Part shown: one piece after another, positions 15,605-21,275 of the stretch
Position numbering within the stretch: position 1 is the first letter of the stretch
How the letters are laid out: each line of letters begins with the position of its first letter
Assembly (NCBI GenBank): GCA_937859855.1
Contig: CALMAR010000050.1
Span: 1 to 21,275, forward strand
DNA length: 21,275 nucleotides
Direction of reading: 5' to 3'
DNA from: an uncultured Kineosporia sp.
GTDB taxonomy: Bacteria; Actinomycetota; Actinomycetes; Actinomycetales; Kineosporiaceae
The notes under the pieces: generated by a model
Database searches by the model: none
Told to the model about the DNA's origin: nothing
Seen by the model: the letters and a program-made list of their open reading frames with translations, nothing else
Made by a program: the position numbers and the translations under genes

Positions 15605-16606
15605 CTATTCTCTCGAGTCCCGGACCACGCGCCGCACCTTGCGCTCAGAGACCGGTCGTTCGCCCAGATCCTGGGCCGACCATTCAGCCCAGGCCTCGCT
15701 CACTCCGGCCTCGCTCTCGGCGGCCGCCTTGGCCGGACGACGGCGCCGCTGCGGCGGCTCCACCCCATCGGCCAGCTTGCGGGTGGTCAGCAGGAACCCG
15801 GTGTGCCCGACCATCCGATGCTCCGGCCGCACCGCCAGGCCCTCCAGATGCCAGCCGCGGACCATCGATTCCCAGGCCTGCGGCTCGGTGAACCGGCCGT
15901 CGTCCCGGATCGCCTCGGCCACCCGGGACAGCTGGGTCGCGGTGGCCACGTAACAGATCAGGACGCCTCCGGGCAGCAATGCCCGAGCCACCGCTGGCAG
16001 CATGTCCCAGGGGTTGAGCAGGTCGAGCACCATCCGGTCGGCTCCGGTCTCGGTGACATCGGTGCCCACGTCGCCGACGGTGATCTGCCAGGCCGGATGG
16101 GGACCGCCGAAGAAGGCCTCGATGTTGGCCGCCGCGATCTCGGCGAAGTCCGCCCGCCGTTCGTAGGAATGCACCAGCCCGTGGTCGCCGACCGCCCGCA
16201 GCAGGGACATGGTGAGGGCGCCGGAACCGACGCCGGCCTCGATTACCCGGGCGCCCGGAAAGATGTCCGCCATGGCCACCACCTGGCCGGCGTCCTTGGG
16301 ATAGACCACCGCGGCGCCGCGCGGCATCGACAGCACGTAGTCGGCCAGCAGCGGCCGCAGAGCCAGGTACTCGATGCCGGCCGTGTTCCGCACGACGACG
16401 CCCTCCGGCCGGCCGATCAGTTCGTCATGGCCGAACCGGCCATGATGGGTGTGGAACTCCCGGCCCGGGACGAGAGTGATGGTGTGCAGCCGGCCCTTGG
16501 GATCGGTGAGCTGAACCCGGTCACCGGCCCGGAACGGTCCTCGCCGGTGTTCGGCTCCGGCGGGGGCGCCGGGAACACTGGGCGGAGTACCCGTTGCGCC
16601 GTCCAT
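15605..16606 (-). CDS. trmI: tRNA (adenine-58-N1)-methyltransferase TrmI
   Basis: Methylates N1 of A58 in the T-loop of tRNAs using S-adenosylmethionine. From ATG 16606 the product is 333 residues. The N-terminal beta domain (FRAGDRVQLTDPKGRLHTITL, EFHTHHGRFGHDELIG) precedes a Rossmann fold with motif I EAGVGSGALT (from 123), MSMPRGAAVVYPKDAGQVV, and the catalytic-pocket LDLLNPW (Asp195). The fold ends near GHTGFLLTTRKLADG; a basic C-terminal tail follows. The start is uncertain: GTG 16624 (preceded by GGGGGG) and TTG 16684 are in frame and would add 6 or 26 residues. The sequence closely resembles mycobacterial Rv2118c. It is just downstream of the M50 protease gene and probably cotranscribed with it. 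Confidence 0.93.
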   Translation of the reverse strand: MDGATGTPPSVPGAPAGAEHRRGPFRAGDRVQLTDPKGRLHTITLVPGREFHTHHGRFGHDELIGRPEGVVVRNTAGIEYLALRPLLADYVLSMPRGAAVVYPKDAGQVVAMADIFPGARVIEAGVGSGALTMSLLRAVGDHGLVHSYERRADFAEIAAANIEAFFGGPHPAWQITVGDVGTDVTETGADRMVLDLLNPWDMLPAVARALLPGGVLICYVATATQLSRVAEAIRDDGRFTEPQAWESMVRGWHLEGLAVRPEHRMVGHTGFLLTTRKLADGVEPPQRRRRPAKAAAESEAGVSEAWAEWSAQDLGERPVSERKVRRVVRDSRE

Positions 16607-16690
16607 GTCGCCGGAGTCTGTCACGACCCCCCGGGCAACTCCGAACGCCGGGCCCAGCAGGGGCGGCGGTGATCCTGACCGCAACGGGTC

Positions 16691-17944
16691 TCAGGTCCGG
16701 GCTTGGACGAAGCGGGCCACGTCCTCCCAGTCCAGCACTCCGACCACGTGTTCCTGCTGGTCCACCACCGCGTACCGGGCCGAGGGCGCACCCTGCAGCC
16801 AGCTGATCAGCTCATCCCCTCCCAGGCCGGCGGGAAGCACCGCGCCCAATGGCAGCGCCTGGGCCACCGCAGCCGCGGTCACGTCCCGGGTCCGGTGCAG
16901 CGGCACCTGGGAGGCCGTCTCCAGGTCGACGATCGAGGCCGGCCTGCCGTACACATCGAGCACCACCACGGCTCTGGCCCCCGCCTGCGCGGCCGCGGTC
17001 AGGGCACTGGCCACCGTGGCCGTGGACGGCACCGGCACTGCGGCTCGCAGCAGATCGCCCGACCTGAGCAGCGCGGCCCGTCGCTGCCAGCCGGCCAGCC
17101 CGATCGCCCGGCTGGACCCCTGCCAGAGCAGGCCCGCGATCAGCACCAGCCAGACGCCGGAGGTGACGTCATGCCCGCGCCGGACGATCAGCAGCACACC
17201 GGCCCCGGCTGTGGCCAGCGCGACGATCCGGCCGCACCAGCCAGCCACCAGGGTGCCGGTGACCCGGCTATGGGTGGCTCGCCAGATCAGGCCCTCCAGC
17301 ACCCGCCCACCGTCCAGCGGCAGGCCGGGCAGGGCGTTGATGCCCGCCACCAGGAAGTTGGCGTAGGCCGTGGCCACCAGCAGCAGGCGGGGCACCATGC
17401 TGTACCCGGACAGGCCGGTTGCGGCCTGCGCGAGCAGCCCCAGGGTCAGGTTGGACACCGGTCCAGCGGCCGACACCGCGATACTGCGCCAGGGCGTGAT
17501 CGAATCCTGTCCGAACGCGGTGTGACCACCCCACAGATCCAGCACGATGTGTGACGCCGGGGTGCCAGTCATCGCCGCGACTGCCGCATGTGCCAGTTCA
17601 TGGATCAACACCGACAGCAACAGCAGGACGGCGAACAGGAAAGCGATGAGATAAGGGCCGGCGCCTGCCCGGCCGAGCACCGTGCGTACCGTCGGGGCGA
17701 ACAGGATAGTGATCGCCAGCGCGATCAGGAACCACGACCAGCGCAGGTAGACCGGAACCGAGCCGATCCGCGCGGCTAACAGACCAGGCGGCCTGTCCGC
17801 GACGGCGTTTCGATCGGACGCCGGGTACTCATTGCTCTTGGCGCCGCTGACACCGCTGACACCGCTGCTGATGCCAGTCTCGCGGCTCACCGCGCTGCCG
17901 TGGCCGCCGCCGCTGGGACTCGGCCGGCCGGCCCGCGCGTTCAC
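16691..17944 (-). CDS. Site-2 protease family (M50) membrane metalloprotease with C-terminal CBS-like region
   Basis: Intramembrane zinc protease of 417 residues. After a Ser/Gly-rich N-terminus come hydrophobic segments: WSWFLIALAITILFA, a helix at 98-114 leading into the zinc motif HELAH (His115, Glu116, His119), AVSAAGPVSNLTLGLLAQA, and NALPGLPLDGGR with the third ligand candidate Asp211. Two further helices lie near 230-275. The C-terminal third (from about 295: LLRAAVPVPSTATVASALTAA ... VVDQQEHVVGVLDWEDV) resembles a CBS pair that could sense a nucleotide. GTG start without Shine-Dalgarno, with TAACAT 6 nt upstream. Similar to Rip3-type proteases in domain order. Its substrate is unknown; trmI follows after a short gap. 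Confidence 0.91.
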   Translation of the reverse strand: MNARAGRPSPSGGGHGSAVSRETGISSGVSGVSGAKSNEYPASDRNAVADRPPGLLAARIGSVPVYLRWSWFLIALAITILFAPTVRTVLGRAGAGPYLIAFLFAVLLLLSVLIHELAHAAVAAMTGTPASHIVLDLWGGHTAFGQDSITPWRSIAVSAAGPVSNLTLGLLAQAATGLSGYSMVPRLLLVATAYANFLVAGINALPGLPLDGGRVLEGLIWRATHSRVTGTLVAGWCGRIVALATAGAGVLLIVRRGHDVTSGVWLVLIAGLLWQGSSRAIGLAGWQRRAALLRSGDLLRAAVPVPSTATVASALTAAAQAGARAVVVLDVYGRPASIVDLETASQVPLHRTRDVTAAAVAQALPLGAVLPAGLGGDELISWLQGAPSARYAVVDQQEHVVGVLDWEDVARFVQART

Positions 17945-17950
17945 ATCGCG

Positions 17951-17956
17951 ATGTTA
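17951..17956 (-). promoter_or_regulatory. Candidate -10 box of a leaderless promoter (M50 protease)
   Basis: TAACAT on the minus strand followed by CGCGAT and the GTG at 17944. It lies in the 119-nt divergent gap shared with the recB-like gene. No convincing -35. Confidence 0.5.
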
Positions 17957-18050
17957 GGGGGCTATGGGCGCAGCCAGGCCCAATCAGACCGGATTGTCTC
18001 GGTTCGGTGTGCCGGCCAGATTGCCGCCCGGAAATGTCGGTGCGCACCCC

Positions 18051-18056
18051 TAGGGT
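18051..18056 (+). promoter_or_regulatory. Candidate -10 box of a leaderless promoter (recB-like gene)
   Basis: TAGGGT followed by CATCGGT (7 nt) and ATG 18064. There is no Shine-Dalgarno. TAGGGT is the same hexamer as upstream of prcB and in the mpa leader. Confidence 0.5.
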
Positions 18057-18063
18057 CATCGGT

Positions 18064-18921
18064 ATGGCTCCTGCAGCGCTCTCGCCGTCCCGCGCGGCCG
18101 ACTTCATGCAGTGCCCGCTGCTGTACCGGTTCCGGGTGGTGGACAAGCTGCCCGAGGCGCCCAGTCCGGCCGCCGTTCGCGGCACCGTGGTGCATGCGGT
18201 GCTGGAGCACCTGTTCGATCTGCCCGCAGCTGAGCGAACCCCGGCGGCTGCAGCCCAGCTGCTGGTTCCGCAGTGGGACCGAGTGAGAGACGAAAGGCCT
18301 GAGCTGGCAGAACTTTTCGCTGGAGACGTGAACGCCGTTGGTTCCTGGCTGGCCACTGCCGCCAGTCTGCTGGAGCGCTGGTTCGGGCTGGAGGATCCGA
18401 CCCGGCTGGAGCCGGCCGAGCGGGAACTGTACGTCGAGACCGTGCTCGACGACGGGCTGATGCTGCGGGGGTATGTCGATCGTCTCGACATCGCCGGGGA
18501 CGGCCGGATGCGGGTGGTGGACTACAAGACCGGCCGGGCACCCCCCGAGGCGTTCGAGGCCAAGGCCCTGTTCCAGATGAAGTTCTATGCGCTGGTGCTG
18601 TGGCGTCTGCGCGGGCAGATGCCCAGCGTGCTGCAGCTGGTATATCTCGGCAGCGGTGAGGTGCTGCGCTACAGCCCCAGTGAGGCCGAACTGCTGGCCA
18701 CCGAGCGGAAGGTGAAGGCGCTATGGCAGGCGATCATCCGCGCCGCCGAGACGGGCGACTGGCGGCCTTCTCCGAGCCGGCTCTGTGACTGGTGCGATCA
18801 CCAGTTGTTCTGCCCGGCTAAGGGAGGGACTCTCCCGCCCCCGCCCAGCGACGCGCTCGAGCGGGTGGCCGGGGTGGCCGCCTCACAGCCGGTGACTCCT
18901 GGTCTGGACGAGGACGGCTGA
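18064..18921 (+). CDS. RecB-family PD-(D/E)XK exonuclease with probable Fe-S cluster
   Basis: Stand-alone nuclease domain of the RecB/Cas4/AddB type, 285 residues from ATG 18064. It starts with LSPSRAADFMQCPLLYRFRVVDK and has GYVDRLDIAGDGRMRVVDYKTG, carrying the metal-binding Asp residues and catalytic Lys. It next has QMKFYALVLWRL (the QxxxY motif) and ends with CDWCDHQLFCP. Cys17 with Cys241, Cys244 and Cys250 matches the C-(n)-CxxC-x5-C pattern that binds a 4Fe-4S cluster in AddB and Cas4. An in-frame upstream start at 18007 would add 19 residues not expected; the ATG with TAGGGT 7 nt upstream is preferred. Syntenic with mycobacterial Rv2119 beside trmI. Its DNA substrate and partners are unknown. 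Confidence 0.91.
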   Translation: MAPAALSPSRAADFMQCPLLYRFRVVDKLPEAPSPAAVRGTVVHAVLEHLFDLPAAERTPAAAAQLLVPQWDRVRDERPELAELFAGDVNAVGSWLATAASLLERWFGLEDPTRLEPAERELYVETVLDDGLMLRGYVDRLDIAGDGRMRVVDYKTGRAPPEAFEAKALFQMKFYALVLWRLRGQMPSVLQLVYLGSGEVLRYSPSEAELLATERKVKALWQAIIRAAETGDWRPSPSRLCDWCDHQLFCPAKGGTLPPPPSDALERVAGVAASQPVTPGLDEDG

Positions 18922-18935
18922 TCCGCCGGCTCGGC

Positions 18936-18976
18936 GTCAACCATAGTTGACACAGTGCAGGTCAACTATGGTTGAC
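18936..18976 (+). promoter_or_regulatory. Pair of 16-bp operator-like palindromes overlapping a TTGACA promoter element
   Basis: GTCAACCATAGTTGAC (18936-18951) and GTCAACTATGGTTGAC (18961-18976) are exact reverse complements, separated by 9 nt. Each is itself GTCAAC-N4-GTTGAC. Centre-to-centre distance is 25 bp. TTGACA (18947-18952), a consensus -35, lies inside the first site. TATGGT (18967-18972), inside the second, is only 14 nt away, so the -10 is uncertain. This looks like a tandem dimer-binding site for a TetR-, MarR- or similar-type repressor that controls the downstream ABC system. The regulator gene is not in the window. Confidence 0.65.
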
Positions 18977-19052
18977 TGATCCGCAGTTCAGCGGCCGGCG
19001 GAGCGGGCCGCCACATCAGTAGCTGTCCGTCCCGGGGTTTGACGCCGCGATG

Positions 19053-19082
19053 ATCAGGGGACTGTTCGGGGATGCCCCTGAT
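19053..19082 (+). promoter_or_regulatory. Leader hairpin upstream of the ABC exporter genes
   Basis: ATCAGGGG (19053-19060) and CCCCTGAT (19075-19082) form a perfect 8-bp stem with a 14-nt loop. The same CCCC could instead pair with GGGG at 19068-19071, giving a second, mutually exclusive small hairpin. It lies between the operator pair and the ribosome-binding site GGGGAG (19110-19115). Its function is unknown. Confidence 0.35.
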
Positions 19083-19124
19083 GATGTGCGGCCATGATCC
19101 TGACGTAATGGGGAGATGACGCAG

Positions 19125-19871
19125 GTGAACACCGACCCGATCGCCCGGGCGCTGAATCTGAGCAAGGTCTACGGCAGCGGCGAAGCCGCCGTGCACGCCT
19201 TGAACGATGTCACGGTCGACTTCGCTCCGGAGCGGATGACCGCGATCATGGGCCCCTCAGGGTCAGGTAAGTCCACCCTGATGCATTGCATGGCTGCCCT
19301 GGACAAGCCGACGTCCGGGGAGGTGGTGATCGACGGCGTGGAGATCAGCGGGCTGAAGGACAAGCGCCTGACCCGGTTGCGCCGGGACAAACTCGGTTTC
19401 ATCTTCCAGTCCTACAACCTGGTGCCGACCCTGACCGCCAAGGAGAACATCACTCTCCCGATCGACATCGCCGGCCGTGACGTGGACAAGGACTGGTTCG
19501 CCACCGTGGTCAGCACGGTCGGGCTGGCCGACCGGCTCAGTCACCGGCCCAGCCAGCTGTCCGGTGGCCAGCAGCAGCGGGTCGCCTGCGCCCGAGCCCT
19601 GGTCAGCCGCCCCGCGATCGTGTTCGCCGACGAGCCGACCGGGAACCTCGACTCCCGGGCCAGCGCGGAGATCCTCGCCTTCCTGCGCCGGTCGGTGGAC
19701 GAATTCGGGCAGACCATCGTGATGGTCACCCACGATCCGCTGGCCGCCGGGTACGCCGACCGGGTGCTGTTCCTGGCCGACGGCGTGATCGTGGACGAGA
19801 TGCAGCAGCCGACCGCCGACGGTGTGCTGGAACGGATGCGGGGATTCGACGCGGCCGGACGGCGGAGCTGA
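19125..19871 (+). CDS. ABC transporter ATP-binding protein, MacB/LolD type
   Basis: ATPase that drives an FtsX-like permease (next gene), a type VII/MacB-class system that usually exports or extracts substrates and does not import them. From GTG 19125 the product is 248 residues. Walker A is GPSGSGKST (43-51), Q-loop FIFQSYNLVP, signature LSGGQQQR (146-153), Walker B IVFADEPTGNLD (166-177) and H-loop MVTHD. ATG 19116 is in frame but abuts GGGGAG with no spacing, whereas the GTG has that sequence 9 nt upstream; either start is possible, differing by three residues. It is preceded by 203 nt holding the paired operators and a hairpin, and followed after 2 nt by the permease gene. Substrate unknown. 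Confidence 0.93.
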   Translation: MNTDPIARALNLSKVYGSGEAAVHALNDVTVDFAPERMTAIMGPSGSGKSTLMHCMAALDKPTSGEVVIDGVEISGLKDKRLTRLRRDKLGFIFQSYNLVPTLTAKENITLPIDIAGRDVDKDWFATVVSTVGLADRLSHRPSQLSGGQQQRVACARALVSRPAIVFADEPTGNLDSRASAEILAFLRRSVDEFGQTIVMVTHDPLAAGYADRVLFLADGVIVDEMQQPTADGVLERMRGFDAAGRRS

Positions 19872-19873
19872 TC

Positions 19874-21275
19874 ATGATCCGCATCACTCTGCGGGGCGTG
19901 CGCGGCCATCTGCTCCGATTCCTGCTGACCGCCATCGCGGTCACCCTCGGGGTGGCTCTGGTCGCGGGCACCTACGTGCTCACCGACAGCATCAAGAAGA
20001 CCTTCGACGATCTGGTCAGCCAGGGCAACAGCGCCGTCGACGTCAGTGTCCGCGGCAAGGCCAGCGGCACCACCCTCAACGACGGTTCCGATGCCCGGGC
20101 ACCGCTGCCGCTCTCCCTGCAGAAGCGGCTGGCCACCGTGCCGGGCGTGGCCCACGTCTCCCCAGATCTGCAGGGCAGCGTGGTCCTGGTGGGGGCGTCC
20201 GGTACTGCCGTCCGCAACGGTGGCGCACCCACTTTGGGGCTGGCGTACGACGCCGGCGATCCCACCCTGAGGCTGGTGACCGGGCGAGGGCCGCAGGGCC
20301 CGGGCGAGGTCGCGGTGGAAAGCGCCACGCTGAAGCGCGCCCGGCTGAAAGTTGGCGATCAGACCAAGGCCCTGGTTGGCCGCCAGCCGCGCCAGGTAAG
20401 GATCGTCGGTGAGGTGTCGTTCAGCACCAGCCTGGCCGGAGCCACCATGGTGACGATCGACCCGCAAACCGCCCGGCAGCAGTTCGCGCCCGACAGCACC
20501 GTGCCCAGCTTCAGCTTGCGCGCCGATCCGGGCATCAGCCAGAAGCAGTTGCGGGACCGGGTGGCACCGGCCCTGCCCAGCAGTGCCGAGGCGGTTACCG
20601 GTGAGACCGTGTCGAAGGAGCTGAACGACCAGATCAGCCAGGCGCTCGGCTTCATCAACACGTTCCTGCTGGTGTTCGCCGGGATCAGCCTGTTCGTCGG
20701 CGCGTTCATCATCGCCAACACGTTCTCGATGCTGGTCGCTCAGCGGACCCGCGAGCTCGCGCTGCTGCGGGCGGTGGGTGCCTCCCGATGGCAGGTCCGC
20801 CGGGTGGTACTGGGCGAGGCGGCCGTTCTGGGCGTGTTCGGGTCGGTGCTCGGCATCGGCGCCGGAGTCGGTATCGCCGCCGGGCTCAAGGCGTTCTTCG
20901 CAGCGATCGGCCTGGACATCTCCGGCGGACTCCCGGTGCACGTCCGGACCATCGTGGTCAGCCTGATCGTCGGCCTGGCGGTGACCCTGGTGTCGGCGCT
21001 GCTGCCAGCCATCCGGGCCTCTCGGGTGGCCCCGGTGGCGGCGATGCGCGACGACGTGGCCACTCCGGTGGCCGGGGTGTTCCGGCGGGGGCTGATCGGC
21101 CTGATCGTGCTGGCGGCTGGCGTGGCTCTGGCGGTGCCCAGTGTGCTGGCCGACAAGGTGCCCTGGTTGCTGGTCGCGGCTGGCGCCGTCCTGGTCGTGG
21201 GGGGGGCTCTGGTCGCGGCGCCAGCGGCGACCCGGCCAGGGGGCCGGTTGATCGCCCTGCCCGCCTCGGTGATCG
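19874..21275 (+). CDS. FtsX-like ABC permease (MacB-type), truncated by the window end
   Basis: Membrane partner of the ATPase at 19125-19871, starting at ATG 19874 just after its stop. 467 codons are visible and the frame is still open at the end. It begins MIRITLRGVRGHLLRF, with a first helix (TAIAVTLGVALVAGTYVLT). A long extracytoplasmic MacB-type domain follows (about 40-255), then the FtsX core: helix FINTFLLVFAGISLFVGAFI, the coupling segment RTRELALLRAVGASRWQVRR, and two more helices ending LLPAIRASRVAPVAAMRDD. A second hydrophobic set begins after that (LIVLAAGVALAVPSVL). This suggests the longer two-FtsX-domain type of roughly 800 residues, with the second half outside the window. 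An 8-G run at 21199-21206 does not break the frame. Confidence 0.92.
   Translation, partial: MIRITLRGVRGHLLRFLLTAIAVTLGVALVAGTYVLTDSIKKTFDDLVSQGNSAVDVSVRGKASGTTLNDGSDARAPLPLSLQKRLATVPGVAHVSPDLQGSVVLVGASGTAVRNGGAPTLGLAYDAGDPTLRLVTGRGPQGPGEVAVESATLKRARLKVGDQTKALVGRQPRQVRIVGEVSFSTSLAGATMVTIDPQTARQQFAPDSTVPSFSLRADPGISQKQLRDRVAPALPSSAEAVTGETVSKELNDQISQALGFINTFLLVFAGISLFVGAFIIANTFSMLVAQRTRELALLRAVGASRWQVRRVVLGEAAVLGVFGSVLGIGAGVGIAAGLKAFFAAIGLDISGGLPVHVRTIVVSLIVGLAVTLVSALLPAIRASRVAPVAAMRDDVATPVAGVFRRGLIGLIVLAAGVALAVPSVLADKVPWLLVAAGAVLVVGGALVAAPAATRPGGRLIALPASVI

Noticed and set aside
14608..15891. 427-codon plus-strand open frame spanning the 5' part of mpa, the intergenic gap and part of trmI
   Set aside because: It crosses two conserved minus-strand genes and shows no family resemblance; the mpa coiled coil and AAA motifs are convincing on the other strand.
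21199..21206. Run of eight G as a possible frameshift in the FtsX-like permease
   Set aside because: The frame reads through into another plausible hydrophobic segment and stays open to the window end, so no frameshift is indicated.
1..21275. CRISPR array, tRNA/rRNA genes, insertion sequences, prophage or toxin-antitoxin pair
   Set aside because: No spaced direct repeats, no tRNA cloverleaf sequence, no transposase or integrase motifs, and no small paired genes were seen. The window looks like core actinobacterial chromosome.

Overview
The window is chromosomal DNA from a high-G+C actinobacterium. By eye it is about two-thirds G+C, with GTG and TTG starts and 4-base stop/start overlaps. It carries a complete Pup-proteasome locus, which is diagnostic for Actinobacteria apart from a few other lineages. 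The order recB-like exonuclease / trmI / mpa / dop / pup / prcB / prcA resembles the Mycobacterium tuberculosis Rv2119-Rv2109c region. Here pafA follows prcA directly and two FKBP genes follow pafA, an order I recall from Streptomyces- and Frankia-type genomes. I cannot name the genus. No rRNA, tRNA, CRISPR array, insertion sequence or prophage gene was seen.

Layout. Positions 13-6206 (minus strand) hold a five-gene peptide/nickel-type ABC importer: lipoprotein receptor, two permeases and two ATPases. Positions 6318-7763 (minus) hold a cytosolic FKBP prolyl isomerase and a tandem-FKBP lipoprotein. Positions 7818-12930 (minus) hold the Pup-proteasome core: dop (Pup deamidase/depupylase), pup, prcB and prcA (20S core) and pafA (Pup ligase). 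A divergent small membrane protein (DUF3054-like, 13088-13504, plus) separates dop from mpa (13624-15357, minus), the proteasomal AAA ATPase. Next come trmI (tRNA m1A58 methyltransferase) and a site-2 protease with C-terminal CBS-like sequence (both minus), then a divergent RecB-type nuclease with an apparent Fe-S cysteine set (plus). The right end (plus) is a MacB/LolD-type ABC ATPase and an FtsX-like permease cut by the window edge, preceded by a pair of 16-bp operator-like sites.

How the genes work together. Dop converts the C-terminal Gln of Pup (GGQ) to Glu. PafA ligates Pup to substrate lysines. Mpa recognises Pup through its N-terminal coiled coil, unfolds the substrate and docks on the PrcA ring through its C-terminal QYL. 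PrcB, with Thr53 as mature Thr1, cleaves the substrate. Dop can also remove Pup. All expected catalytic residues are visible, so the system looks functional. The pafB/pafC regulator genes that often lie near pafA are not in this window.

The most unusual content is regulatory, not a new protein family. Seven starts (pafA, the FKBP lipoprotein, prcB, dop, the DUF3054 gene, the M50 protease and the recB-like gene) have a TANNNT -10-like hexamer exactly 6 or 7 nt upstream of the start codon, the geometry of leaderless transcripts. By contrast pup, mpa and the importer receptor have Shine-Dalgarno sequences and leaders containing palindromes: a LacI-type GAAGCGCTTC before pup, an 8-bp inverted repeat before mpa, and a 20-bp near-palindrome before the receptor gene. 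Protein-level oddities are a roughly 100-residue insertion inside the cysteine motif of one importer ATPase, Ala in place of the usual Gly before the PrcB catalytic Thr, a 67-residue low-complexity PrcA tail, and a degenerate first FKBP domain in the lipoprotein.
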